A DNA stretch of 64,000 nucleotides from Variovorax sp. CAN15 (GCF_030462475.1 NZ_JASMRZ010000022.1:1-64000), one strand, 5' to 3'. Counted from the first letter of the stretch, positions 1 through 8,673 are shown. Numbers and translations are program-made. Notes: generated by a model from the sequence alone, not told the origin.

Positions 1-71
1 ACCTTCTCGGCATAGGCCAGCATCGCGTCGAGCGTGGCGTGCACTTCGCGCAGCCTTGAGTTCTCGCGCAT
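1..71 (-). CDS. 5' end of an unidentified gene, cut by window edge
   Basis: Reading the minus strand from an ATG at 71 gives about 23 open codons (MRENSRLREVHATLDAML...) that run off the left edge. An AAGG lies a few bases upstream, and an in-frame GTG further back is an alternative start. The stretch looks like an amphipathic helix and is too short to assign to a family. It diverges from the CBS-domain gene, so 72-205 would be a shared promoter region. Confidence 0.35.
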   Translation of the reverse strand, partial: MRENSRLREVHATLDAMLAYAEK

Positions 72-205
72 TGCGCGTGCCTTGCACACACGCGCAATCC
101 CCTAGAGGTTTTTGCGCCGCGCGGTCTTGCATCACCCCTATGATTTGACCGAATGCGGCGCCTGAGCGTCGGTCGAATCGAAAACCCTTCATGGAGTTGC
201 ACGCG

Positions 206-634
206 ATGAAACCCGTCTCCGAACTGCTCAAGCGCCATGATTCCGCGGCATGGCGAACTTCCCCCGACACCAGCGTGTTCGACGCGCTCTCCATCCTGGC
301 GCGCTTCGAGGTGGGCGCGCTGATGGTGATGGACGGCGACAGGCTGGTGGGTTTTCTCTCCGAGCGCGACTACACCCGCAAGGTCGCGCTGCAGGGCAAG
401 AACTCCAAGGAAATGAAGGTGCGCGAGATCATGACGCCCGACGTGATGACCGTCACCCCGCAGACCCGCACCCGCGCCTGCATGGCGCTCATGAGCCAGC
501 GCAAGTTCCGCCACCTGCCGGTGGTCGACGGCGACAAGGTGGTCGGCATGATCTCCATCCAGGACCTGATGGACGACATCATCTCGGACCAGGAAGCCAC
601 CATCGAGCAGCTGACCACCTACATCCAGAGCTGA
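206..634 (+). CDS. CBS-domain pair protein (inosine dehydrogenase-like CBS module)
   Basis: This 142-residue protein consists almost entirely of two CBS domains (about 8-62 and 78-133), which form an adenosyl-ligand-binding Bateman module. Typical CBS signatures are visible: VGFLSERDYTRK closing the first and HLPVVDGDKVVGMISIQDL in the second. No catalytic domain is attached, so it is probably a stand-alone energy or redox sensor. I chose ATG 206 over the ORF-track start at 191 because GGAG lies 9 nt before 206. The partner it regulates cannot be seen here. Confidence 0.85.
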   Translation: MKPVSELLKRHDSAAWRTSPDTSVFDALSILARFEVGALMVMDGDRLVGFLSERDYTRKVALQGKNSKEMKVREIMTPDVMTVTPQTRTRACMALMSQRKFRHLPVVDGDKVVGMISIQDLMDDIISDQEATIEQLTTYIQS

Positions 635-752
635 CCGCGTCCGCGCCATCGGCGACCCTGCCCGTCGCGCGGGTAGGAACCAGACCTACGGCCCGCCCGG
701 CACCGCACGGTGCACAGTGGGCTTTCGTTCATCCATCCAGCGGGGATATTGC

Positions 753-1112
753 ATGCAGATACAGGTCAACACGAGCAACGGCATCAGCAACAAGGACGCG
801 CTGGAGCGCTGGGCCGACGCGGAGATCAAGCAGAACCTGAGCCGTTTCGTCGACGACGTGACGCGCGTCGAGATACACCTGAGCGACGAGAACCACGACA
901 AGGCCGGCGGCGGCGACAAGTGCTGCGTGATGGAGGCGCGCCTGGCGCACCACCAGCCGCTGGCGGTGACGCAGCACGCGGCCAGCCTCGACGAGGCATT
1001 CCGGGGCGCGTCCGACAAGCTCAAGCGCCTGATCGAGAACACGCTGGGGCGGCTTCACAACCACCGGGACAGGGGTTCGATCCGCACCGACCCGAATTTC
1101 ATCGCCGAGTAG
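753..1112 (+). CDS. HPF/RaiA-family ribosome-associated protein
   Basis: This 119-residue protein has the short HPF/YfiA (sigma-54 modulation) fold: an N-terminal strand MQIQVNTSNGI, the helix KDALERWADAEIKQNLSRF, a strand with VEIHLSDEN, and a second helix AFRGASDKLKRLIENTLGRL. Such proteins bind the 30S decoding region and hibernate ribosomes. It is not the long form, as it lacks the C-terminal dimerisation domain. ATG 753 follows GGGGA; a GTG at 717 is less likely. Its 3' end overlaps the convergent merR-like gene by 14 bp. It could be a divergent HPF paralogue rather than the main rpoN-linked one. Confidence 0.8.
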   Translation: MQIQVNTSNGISNKDALERWADAEIKQNLSRFVDDVTRVEIHLSDENHDKAGGGDKCCVMEARLAHHQPLAVTQHAASLDEAFRGASDKLKRLIENTLGRLHNHRDRGSIRTDPNFIAE

Positions 1113-1554
1113 CGCCTCTCTTGCGCTTCCCGGGCGAGGCCGAAGCCTCCGCGGCGATGAGCGGCGGGCGATGCCCGCTGGCCATCCACTCGTCGTAGAA
1201 GTCGATCTTGCGCTCGACCAGCGACAGCGCCCTCTTCCATTCGGAGATCGTCTCGTTCACGCGCTCGCGGTGCGCGGCGAGCATGTCGCGCCGCTCGCGC
1301 AGCGTGGTCTTGCCCTGCAGCGCCAGCGCGGTGTATTCGCGCATCTCGGCAATCGACATGCCGGTGCGGCGCAGCCGCTCCATCAGGTCGAGCCAGCCGA
1401 CGTGCAACTCGACGTAAAGGCGCCGGCCGCCCTCGTCGCGCACCACACCGGGCACGAGGCCCTGCGTCTCGTACCAGCGGATGGCGTGCACCGTGCGGCC
1501 GGTGCGCGCGGCCAGCTCGCCGATGTGGAAGGGTGTTCCTCTTTCAGCCGGCAT
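1099..1554 (-). CDS. MerR-family transcriptional regulator
   Basis: The 151-residue protein has the MerR winged helix at the N terminus (FHIGELAARTGRTVHAIRWYE, then TQGLVPG and the RRLY wing), followed by a dimerisation coiled coil (about 75-120, rich in Arg and Glu). No cysteine cluster is present, so a metal sensor of the MerR/CueR/ZntR kind is unlikely. It resembles MerR proteins that sense organic ligands or stress. It overlaps the upstream NTF2-like gene by 11 bp, so the two are cotranscribed and the NTF2-like protein may bind the same ligand. The C-terminal tail is Arg/Lys-rich. Confidence 0.85.
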   Translation of the reverse strand: MPAERGTPFHIGELAARTGRTVHAIRWYETQGLVPGVVRDEGGRRLYVELHVGWLDLMERLRRTGMSIAEMREYTALALQGKTTLRERRDMLAAHRERVNETISEWKRALSLVERKIDFYDEWMASGHRPPLIAAEASASPGKRKRGATRR

Positions 1555-1963
1555 GGACGACGGCCGGAGGCTGCAGCGCCTCCTGCACCAGCGCGGTGTC
1601 GAAGTATTCGGTCAGCTCTTTCACCTTGCCTCCTTCGAGTCGGTAGACGTAGCAATAGCGGTTGTTGTAGCGCTTGCCGGCCTTGGTGGGCACGTCGCCG
1701 CTGAAGAGCACCACCACCCGGTCGCCCTCGGCGATGACTCGCTCGGTCTTGCTCCTGTAGGGCGCGGCGAACTGGGCGAAGAGCGGGTCCAGCAGCTCCT
1801 CTCGGATCGCCTTCTTGCCCTGGTAGGTGCGCGACCACGCGGTGCTGCCTTCGAGCTTCCAGCTCGCGTCGTCGGCGAGGCTCTCGACGAAGGGCTGGCC
1901 GTTGCCCTTGTCGAGCTCGTCGTGGATGTGCTGGACGATGGCCTTGTTCTCGATCGTGTTCAT
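1544..1963 (-). CDS. NTF2-like/SnoaL-type protein
   Basis: This is a 139-residue cone-shaped alpha+beta protein of the SnoaL-like NTF2 superfamily. It starts with a helix (NTIENKAIVQHIHDELDKGNG) and follows with DDASWKLEGSTAW, KAIREELLDPLFAQF, and strand pairs RVIAEGDRVVVLFSGDV and NRYCYVYRLEGGKVKELTEYFD. Members are polyketide cyclases, isomerases or pure ligand binders; nothing here fixes the substrate. Start 1963 was chosen because AAAGGAAA lies about 9 nt upstream; the ORF-track start (1990) has no ribosome site. It is the first gene of a two-gene unit with the MerR regulator. Confidence 0.8.
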   Translation of the reverse strand: MNTIENKAIVQHIHDELDKGNGQPFVESLADDASWKLEGSTAWSRTYQGKKAIREELLDPLFAQFAAPYRSKTERVIAEGDRVVVLFSGDVPTKAGKRYNNRYCYVYRLEGGKVKELTEYFDTALVQEALQPPAVVHAG

Positions 1964-2065
1964 GGCTTGGTTTCCTTTGGTTGAATGCACCGGATGCCCG
2001 GTGGATTCATTGGAAATGCTCGAGTGCGCTCCAGGTCAAGCGCGCCATGAACACGTCGGCGGTGA

Positions 2066-3004
2066 TCAGCCCCGCCTGGCGTTCGCCATGCCCTTGGCGA
2101 CTTCGTTGGCGCCCTGGGCCGCACCGCTTTGCGGCACCGCCTCGCCTTCGCGGTCGGTCACTTCCGACAGGCGCGCCGCCAGCTGCTCGGGCGTGTCGGC
2201 CTCGATGCCCAGCCAGGCGCCCTGCGTCAGCGTGATGTGCGCGGCTTCGAAAGTGCCGGCGCCCGCGCAGAGGATGGTGCGGTTGGGCGCATCCTGCGCG
2301 GCCAGCACCAGCATCGCGGGCACCACGGCCTCGGGGCGGAAGGCCTCGAGCATTTCCTTGGGAAACAGGTCCTCGGTCATGCGGGTGGCGGCCGTGGGCG
2401 CCAGGCAGTTCACGCGAATGTCGTTCTTCGCGCCCTCGATGCTCAGCGTCTGCATCAGGCCCACCAGCGCGAGCTTGGCCGCGCCGTAGTTGCTCTGGCC
2501 GAAGTTGCCGTACAGGCCCGACGAAGAAGTGGTCATCACGATGCGGCCGTACTTCTGCTCGTTCATGAGCGCCCAGACGGCCTTGGTGCAGTTCACCGCG
2601 CCCATCAGGTGCACGTCGACCACCAGCCTGAAGTCGGCCAGGTCCATCTTGGCGAAGCTCTTGTCGCGCAGGATGCCGGCGTTGTTCACGAGGATGTCGA
2701 CGCGGCCCCAGGCATCGACCGCCTGCTTGACCATGGCCTGCACTGCCTCGAAGTCGGTGACCGAGGCGCCGTTGGCAATCGCCTCGCCGCCGGCCGCCTT
2801 GATCTCGTCGACCACCGCCTGCGCGGCGCTCACCGAGCCGCCGGAGCCGTCGCGCGCGCCGCCCAGGTCGTTGACCACCACCTTCGCACCGCGCGCGGCC
2901 AGCGCCAGCGCATGCTGGCGGCCCAGGCCGCCGCCCGCGCCGGTCACGATGGCCACGCGGCCCTTGAAGTCGAGGTTGCTGCTGTTGCTGCTGCCGTTGC
3001 TCAT
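2066..3004 (-). CDS. SDR oxidoreductase, 3-hydroxyacyl-CoA dehydrogenase-like
   Basis: This 312-residue classical short-chain dehydrogenase has the cofactor motif TGAGGGLG at 21-28, an NNAG motif, a catalytic serine in TSSSGLYG and YGAAK supplying Tyr and Lys. The stretch VVVNDLGGARDGSGGS after the Rossmann turn is typical of the D-3-hydroxyacyl-CoA dehydrogenase domain of peroxisomal multifunctional enzyme type 2. That suggests NAD-dependent oxidation of a 3-hydroxyacyl-CoA. The C terminus (about 255-312) is an extension beyond the SDR core. It stands alone, between the NTF2-like gene and gshA. The exact substrate is inferred only. Confidence 0.85.
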   Translation of the reverse strand: MSNGSSNSSNLDFKGRVAIVTGAGGGLGRQHALALAARGAKVVVNDLGGARDGSGGSVSAAQAVVDEIKAAGGEAIANGASVTDFEAVQAMVKQAVDAWGRVDILVNNAGILRDKSFAKMDLADFRLVVDVHLMGAVNCTKAVWALMNEQKYGRIVMTTSSSGLYGNFGQSNYGAAKLALVGLMQTLSIEGAKNDIRVNCLAPTAATRMTEDLFPKEMLEAFRPEAVVPAMLVLAAQDAPNRTILCAGAGTFEAAHITLTQGAWLGIEADTPEQLAARLSEVTDREGEAVPQSGAAQGANEVAKGMANARRG

Positions 3005-3158
3005 GTCTCTGTGTCGCCTTCCATGGGAGTTGCCGTTGTTCGGTGCCGCGCCGGGCTTGCCTTGCCTTGCCCGGGCGGCAGCGTGGCGTTTTACCCCAGA
3101 AAGCGGCCGCGGGGCAGCTTCGGCGCGGCGAGCCCAGTCGCCAGCGTGTCAGCGGCGT

Positions 3159-4733
3159 TCAGGCGGCGACTGCCGTACGGCTGCGCGGCACGCCCAGGCG
3201 CGCGGGCGAGACGTACTGCTCGCGGTAGATCTCGAAGGGCATGGTGTCGGCCGCCTCGATGCGCTTCTGTTCCTGGATGGACTCGGCCGTCATCTGCTCG
3301 AACTCGGCCTGCTGCGCCGCCGAGAACGGCAGGCCCAGCAGCGTGGCGCGGGTCTGCTCGGAGCGGGCGCGCACGAAGCCGACGAAGGAGTTGGCATGCT
3401 CCTGCTCGATGGCCGCCAGCACGCGGGCCGAGGGCAGGCTGTCGGGGTTGCGCAGCGCAGCGCCGGCGGCACGCACCGCGTCGGCATGCGCTGTGCCGCT
3501 GCCCTGCGCCGCGTCGAGCGCGGCGGCGATGGGCAGGCACTGCTCGACCAGCTCCAGGCCCCAGTCGGCGAGCGTGACTTCGGCGCCGTTGCGCCGCAGC
3601 TTCAGGCCCGGTTCGCGGCCACGCGCGGCGGTGAGGTGCTGGTTCTGAGCAAGGTCGGCGATTTCCTGCGGTGTGTCGTCGGGGCTGTCGCTCAGCAGGC
3701 AGTGCAGCAGGAACACGTCGATGAAGCGCATGGTCTGCGCGTTGATGCCGATGGTCTCGAAGGGATCGAGGTCCATCAGGCGCACTTCGACGTATTCCAC
3801 GCCGCGCTCGCGCAGCGCATGCAGCGGGCGCTCGCCGGGGTTGATGACGCGCTTGGGGCGGATGGTGCCGTAGAACTCGTTCTCGATCTGCAGCAGGCTG
3901 GTGCCGAGCTGGTTGTAGTCGCCGCCGAGATTGCGGATGCCGATGGCCTCGTAGGCCGGCCACGGGCGGGTGAGCGCGTCCTGCAGCGAGGCGCCGTAGC
4001 CTTCGAGGCTGTTGTAACTCACGGCCAGCGAGGCCTGCGCGTCGCTCTGGTAGCCCAGCCGGCCCATGCGCAGCGAGGTGCCGTGCGGCATGAACATGCT
4101 GCCGTCGCCCAGCGGCTGCAGCTCGTGCGGGCGGCCCGCCACGAAGCTCGAACACAGCGCCGGCGAGGCGCCGAACAGGTACAGCAGCAGGAAAGCCTGG
4201 CGACGGAAGTTGCGGATGAGCGCGAAATACTGTTCGCTCGAAACGTCGGGCAGCGACCAGTTGTAGTGGATGCCCGAGATGGTCTGCATGCGCCGGCCGT
4301 AGCGGTGGCTCAGGCCCATGCGGTAGACGCTCTTGGCGCGGCCCACGTTCGACGAGCCATAGCGGCCGATCGGAATGGTCTCGTCGGTCGGCAGGCCGCA
4401 GGGCATGCTCGACACCCACAGGCGCTCGTCGCCCAGTCCGTCGAGCACGCGGTAGGTGAACTGGTGCACCCGCGTGAGTTCTTCGATGGCCGAATCGACG
4501 TCCGCGTGCACGCCCGTGATGAGTTCGAGCTGCGATTCGCTGAAGTCGGTCGTGATGTGCGGATGCGTGAGCGCGGAGCCCAGTGCGAGCGGATGCGGCG
4601 TCAGCGCAAGCTTGCCGTCCGGCAGCGCACGCAGGCTTTCCTTCTCGATACCGCGTCGCATGCCCTTCAGTCGTGCGGCTGAAAGTGCACCCAACCTCTC
4701 CTGCAATCTGTTGCTCATATTGTTATGACCCAT
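3159..4733 (-). CDS. gshA: Glutamate-cysteine ligase (E. coli-type)
   Basis: This enzyme makes gamma-glutamylcysteine from glutamate, cysteine and ATP, the first step of glutathione synthesis in the cytosol. The 524-residue length and motifs match the gammaproteobacterial GshA class: RGIEKESLR at the N terminus, LGSALTHPHITTDFSESQLE, SMPCGLPTDE, and RYGRRMQTISGIHYNWSLPD in the catalytic core. gshB is not in the window. Start codons ATG 4733, TTG 4736 and ATG 4718 are all possible; AGAAG just upstream slightly favours 4733. It is a single gene, separated by about 120 bp from the next. Confidence 0.93.
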   Translation of the reverse strand: MGHNNMSNRLQERLGALSAARLKGMRRGIEKESLRALPDGKLALTPHPLALGSALTHPHITTDFSESQLELITGVHADVDSAIEELTRVHQFTYRVLDGLGDERLWVSSMPCGLPTDETIPIGRYGSSNVGRAKSVYRMGLSHRYGRRMQTISGIHYNWSLPDVSSEQYFALIRNFRRQAFLLLYLFGASPALCSSFVAGRPHELQPLGDGSMFMPHGTSLRMGRLGYQSDAQASLAVSYNSLEGYGASLQDALTRPWPAYEAIGIRNLGGDYNQLGTSLLQIENEFYGTIRPKRVINPGERPLHALRERGVEYVEVRLMDLDPFETIGINAQTMRFIDVFLLHCLLSDSPDDTPQEIADLAQNQHLTAARGREPGLKLRRNGAEVTLADWGLELVEQCLPIAAALDAAQGSGTAHADAVRAAGAALRNPDSLPSARVLAAIEQEHANSFVGFVRARSEQTRATLLGLPFSAAQQAEFEQMTAESIQEQKRIEAADTMPFEIYREQYVSPARLGVPRSRTAVAA

Positions 4734-4855
4734 CAATCTTCTGAGGGGCTGGAAGGTAGCACGGGCAAGCGGGCACTGCTTGTGCAGGGAATCCCGGGGC
4801 TGGCTACCCTGTTGTGCGCTATGTTTTTGATAGCTGCCAGCGTTCCGGGCGCGAT

Positions 4856-5173
4856 TCAGGCCTTGGAACGGCCCGCCGACAGGTCAATCTCTTCCGACCG
4901 GTAGACATGGATCTCCGGCGTGCCCTCCGCCATGGCCGAGAGCGCCTTGGCGAAGGCGCGCGATGCGTCCACGCGGAAGTGGGCCTGCAGCGCGTCCATG
5001 TCGCTCCAGCGCTCCACGAAGGTCAGGCGCAGCGGCTCCTGCACGTCGGTCGTGACTTCATGCGAGATGCAGCCGGGCTCGGCGCGCGAGCGCAGCACGT
5101 GCTCGGTGCTGATGGCGAGCATGGCCTGCAGGGTGTCGGGCTTGGCCAATGCGTGGCCGATGACGAGGATCAT
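4856..5173 (-). CDS. Antibiotic biosynthesis monooxygenase (ABM) family protein
   Basis: This 105-residue ferredoxin-like alpha+beta protein of the ABM/YgiN family shows the opening strand MILVIGHALAKPDTLQAML, the central EPGCISHEVTTDVQEPLRLTFVERW with the typical F-V-E-x-W strand, and the helix ALQAHFRVDASRAFAKAL. Relatives are cofactor-free quinol monooxygenases or heme-degrading enzymes. The pattern fits YgiN-type quinol oxidation better than heme degradation, but this is inference. It lies 33 bp downstream of the esterase gene on the same strand and may be cotranscribed with it. Confidence 0.85.
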   Translation of the reverse strand: MILVIGHALAKPDTLQAMLAISTEHVLRSRAEPGCISHEVTTDVQEPLRLTFVERWSDMDALQAHFRVDASRAFAKALSAMAEGTPEIHVYRSEEIDLSAGRSKA

Positions 5174-5206
5174 TTTTCGGCTCCTTCGTGCGAGCGTTGA
5201 TCAGAT

Positions 5207-5869
5207 TCAGCCGAGCACCCGCAGCAGGAAGCGGTTCAGGTCGGCGACTTCTTCCATGCACACCGAGTGCGCCATGGCGTATTCGTGCCATTCGACGGCG
5301 TAGCCCAGCGCGGAGAGCGCCTCGCGCGTGCGCACGGCTGCCGCGTAGGGCACCACCGGGTCCTGCCGGCCGTGGGCGAGGAACACCGGCGTCTCGTGGT
5401 TGGCCGCGTGGCGCTCGGCCGCGGTGGTGGCCGCGATCGGCAGGTAGCCCGAGAGGCCGACGATGCCGGCGAGCCGCTCGGTGTGGCGCAGTCCGGTCAT
5501 CAGCGCCATCGCGCAGCCTTGGGAGAAGCCGGCCACCACGATGCGATCCGCAGCGATGCCACGGGCCTTCTCGCTGGCGATGATGGCCTCGATGGTCGCC
5601 TGCGAGCGGCGCAGGCCCGCTTCGTCCTCTCCCGAGGTCAGATCGGGCTGGGCGATGTCGTACCAGGCCGGCATCTGGTAGCCGCCGTTGATGGTCACCG
5701 GCATGACGGGCGCGTTGGGGAACACGAAGCGCACCGGCCCCACGGCCGAGAGGTCGAGTTCGCCGGCAATGGGCACGAAGTCGTTGCCGTCGGCACCGAG
5801 GCCGTGCATCAGGACCACCGTGGCGGTGGGGTTGGGGGCGGTTTCGATCTCGATGGGGGGACGGGACAT
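5207..5869 (-). CDS. Carboxylesterase / phospholipase-type alpha/beta hydrolase
   Basis: This 220-residue protein belongs to the small carboxylesterase family (PF02230; Pseudomonas EstB and acyl-protein thioesterase relatives). The catalytic serine is in GFSQG, the aspartate in HGRQDPVVPY and the histidine in EYAMAHSVCMEE; the oxyanion element is VLMHGLGADGNDF. It hydrolyses short-chain carboxylic esters in the cytosol, with no signal peptide visible. The length matches the family (about 215-225). It precedes the ABM protein on the same strand. Confidence 0.9.
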   Translation of the reverse strand: MSRPPIEIETAPNPTATVVLMHGLGADGNDFVPIAGELDLSAVGPVRFVFPNAPVMPVTINGGYQMPAWYDIAQPDLTSGEDEAGLRRSQATIEAIIASEKARGIAADRIVVAGFSQGCAMALMTGLRHTERLAGIVGLSGYLPIAATTAAERHAANHETPVFLAHGRQDPVVPYAAAVRTREALSALGYAVEWHEYAMAHSVCMEEVADLNRFLLRVLG

Positions 5870-6022
5870 GGTCGGGCGAAGGTATTCAGGAACGCGGATG
5901 CCCGGACCTTAGCGCATCCCGGCGCCGCCCGAGCCGCGGAAACGGCCGGTAGACCGACTTGCACAAGGTTTCGATGTAAAGCCCCGCCGTTACTTCCTTC
6001 GGCGGAACCTGGACAGGTCCGG

Positions 6023-6080
6023 CTATTCGGCCCTGATGCCCACGGCCTTCACGATCTGCGCATAGCGCTCCCGTCGACCG
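6023..6080 (-). pseudogene. 3' remnant of a Bug/TctC-type receptor gene
   Basis: On the minus strand this stretch reads RERYAQIVKAVGIRAE followed by TAG. That is the usual C-terminal helix and tail of Bug-family tripartite tricarboxylate transporter receptors (compare the tail of the intact copy at 40876-41871, TWEKIIQSSGFKPL). Upstream the frame is lost: VAQPVGAAGILAVDG is readable in another frame up to about 6118 and then homology-like sequence stops at the zur promoter. I read it as a deletion remnant. It is short, so chance resemblance is possible. Confidence 0.5.
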
Positions 6081-6160
6081 CCAGGATGCCGGCCGCGCCC
6101 ACCGGTTGCGCAACACAGCCGGGCAGGTCATTTCCGCCGCCCTACCCTCGCCGCCCCGGG

Positions 6161-6177
6161 ATGCAACACAATGGCGT
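6161..6177. promoter_or_regulatory. Candidate Zur operator upstream of zur (degenerate)
   Basis: ATGCAACACAATGGCGT is 16 bp before the zur start codon. It shares the ATGCAA-N5-TTGCAT architecture of the two boxes upstream of zigA, with two mismatches in the right arm. Its position suits autoregulation. Confidence 0.45.
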
Positions 6178-6193
6178 TTCGCAAGAAGACCGC

Positions 6194-6667
6194 ATGAAGA
6201 CCCCGACCTCGCACCCGAAGCCCCCGCGCGCCGCCCCGTTCGACAGCGAAACGCTGCTGCGCGACAGCGGCCTGCGCGTGACGCGCGCCGCCCAGACCGT
6301 GCTCGAACTCCTGGAGCACAGCTCGCAGCCCCTGACGCACGAGGAAGTGGCTGCTGCCTACACCGCCGCCACCGGCGAGGCGCCCGACCGGGTCACGGTC
6401 TACCGCGTGCTCGACCGGCTGGTCGAGGCCGGCCTGTGCGACCGCCGCGTGGGCGCCGACCGGGTCAACCGCTTCTCGCGCCATGTGGAAGCCGAGTCGG
6501 GCAACACCTTCGAATGCGACCAGTGCCACAAGGTGCTGGCCCTGCCCTCCGACCCGGAGCTGCCGAAAGTGATGGGCCGGCTGGGGCGGGCGCTGCGCAA
6601 GCAGGGCATCGATACGCGCCACACGGCATTGACCCTCCACGGCACCTGCGGCGATTGCGCAAGATAA
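6194..6667 (+). CDS. zur: Fur-family metalloregulator, probably Zur
   Basis: This 157-residue protein has a Fur-family winged helix (LLRDSGLRVTRAAQTVLELL, with recognition helix APDRVTVYRVLDRLVEAGL) and a C-terminal metal domain with two CxxC pairs: ECDQC and GTCGDC. The latter pairs hold the structural zinc. I favour Zur over Fur because the closest neighbour (convergent, about 115 bp away) is a COG0523 zinc-type GTPase whose promoter carries the same operator. The histidine-rich HHDH motif of classical Fur is absent. Start 6194 has AAGAAG upstream; an in-frame ATG at 6161 lacks a ribosome site and lies in the operator. Confidence 0.75.
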   Translation: MKTPTSHPKPPRAAPFDSETLLRDSGLRVTRAAQTVLELLEHSSQPLTHEEVAAAYTAATGEAPDRVTVYRVLDRLVEAGLCDRRVGADRVNRFSRHVEAESGNTFECDQCHKVLALPSDPELPKVMGRLGRALRKQGIDTRHTALTLHGTCGDCAR

Positions 6668-6668
6668 A

Positions 6669-6772
6669 GGCAAACCCCCAGGCTGCGCGCACTTCGTGTC
6701 GCTTCGCCAACCCCCTTGCAGGGGGCAATGCCTGCGGCCCGGCAAAGCCGGTTCCGCGGCATTTCCCGCGCA
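6669..6772. repeat. Comamonadaceae-type intergenic repeat with two hairpins
   Basis: The spacer between the convergent zur and zigA genes is filled by a GC-rich element with two perfect stem-loops: CCCCC-TTGCA-GGGGG at 6710-6724 and CCGGC-AAA-GCCGG at 6738-6750, ending in TTCCGCGG. I recognise this wording (lead sequence TGCGCGCACTTCGTGTCGC) as a dispersed extragenic repeat of Comamonadaceae genomes; that is recollection, not a search. It may act as a bidirectional terminator. Confidence 0.6.
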
Positions 6773-6781
6773 GACATCAGT

Positions 6782-7975
<1,194 letters not shown>

Positions 7976-7992
7976 GGGAGTTGGCTCCATAT

Positions 7993-8009
7993 ATGCAACA
8001 GGATTGCAT
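7993..8009. promoter_or_regulatory. Candidate Zur box 1 (overlaps zigA -10)
   Basis: ATGCAA-CAGGA-TTGCAT is a perfect 6-bp-arm inverted repeat, 17 bp upstream of the zigA ATG. Its right edge overlaps a perfect minus-strand TATAAT (8013-8008), so bound repressor would block the promoter. Confidence 0.7.
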
Positions 8010-8013
8010 TATA
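8008..8013 (-). promoter_or_regulatory. zigA -10 element
   Basis: TATAAT on the minus strand, between the two operator boxes. The matching -35 position (about 8031-8036) is a poor hexamer and falls inside box 2. This suits a promoter that is occluded when zinc is plentiful. Confidence 0.6.
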
Positions 8014-8021
8014 TGAATCCA

Positions 8022-8038
8022 ATGCAACTGCGTTGCGT
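8022..8038. promoter_or_regulatory. Candidate Zur box 2 (covers zigA -35 region)
   Basis: ATGCAA-CTGCG-TTGCGT differs from a perfect inverted repeat at one base. Its left edge is 29 bp from that of box 1, and it lies 39 bp before the divergent acetyltransferase ATG, so it could affect that gene too. Confidence 0.6.
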
Positions 8039-8076
8039 TTTATGCCGTGCCGGAGCCTTCGCCTACCATCGGCGCC

Positions 8077-8670
8077 ATGACCGAAGTTTCCGCCCTGCCC
8101 CTGCAACTCGTCTGGCCCTCTCGGGAACATCTCCCCAGCTACATCGCGGCACTGGAGCGCGGCTGGTCGCCCAACAACCTCCGCCCCGAAGCCGGGCAGG
8201 AAGAACTGGCGCAGATCCGCATCGACCCCGCGCGCTTTCTCGCCAGCCTCGTCGACCCGCAAGCCAAGGGCCCGCCCGTCGCGCCGCCCGACGGCGGCAC
8301 CGTGCCGCGCCTGCCGGGCTACCGGCGCTGGATGTGGGACGGCGAGTTCTGCGGCAGCATCCAGCTGCGCTGGCAGCCCGGCACCAACGACCTGCCCGTC
8401 TACTGCCTCGGCCACATCGGCTATGGCGTGGTGCCTTGGAAAGGTGGCCGGGGCTACGCCAAGGCCGCACTGCGCGCCCTGCTGCCCGAGGCGCGCGCCA
8501 GAGGCCTCGACCACGTGGAGATCACTACCGACCCGGGCAACATCGCCTCGCAACAGGTGATCCGCGCCAACGGCGGCGTGCTGGTGGAGGAGTTCGTCAA
8601 GCTGCCCGGGCTCGGCGGCACGCCGGAGCTGCGCTTCCGCATCGACGTGCGGGGTCTCGACGCCCGGTAA
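8077..8670 (+). CDS. GNAT-family N-acetyltransferase
   Basis: This 197-residue protein carries a GNAT fold. The acetyl-CoA loop region reads GYGVVPWKGGRGYAKAALRALL, followed by a helix and the strand DHVEITTDPGNIASQQVIRANGGVLVEEF, which is the usual C-terminal N-x-x-S signature. Substrate unknown. No strong ribosome site is seen; ATG 8077 was preferred over GTG 8047 because conserved sequence begins after it. It is divergent from zigA and shares its operator-containing spacer. Confidence 0.8.
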   Translation: MTEVSALPLQLVWPSREHLPSYIAALERGWSPNNLRPEAGQEELAQIRIDPARFLASLVDPQAKGPPVAPPDGGTVPRLPGYRRWMWDGEFCGSIQLRWQPGTNDLPVYCLGHIGYGVVPWKGGRGYAKAALRALLPEARARGLDHVEITTDPGNIASQQVIRANGGVLVEEFVKLPGLGGTPELRFRIDVRGLDAR

Positions 8671-8673
8671 CGG

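Larger units (their letters stand above)
5870..6193. other. Intergenic region between esterase and zur genes
   Basis: These 324 bases lack an intact gene. They contain the 3' remnant of a Bug-type receptor gene on the minus strand (6023-6080), an imperfect hairpin CCGCCG-N10-CGGCGG at 5984-6005 just past that remnant's stop, and the candidate zur operator at 6161-6177. Confidence 0.6.

Noticed and set aside
3005-3158. Small ORF or regulatory RNA between SDR and gshA genes
   Set aside because: Only C/G-rich simple sequence, with no start, ribosome site or stable hairpin with a T-run.
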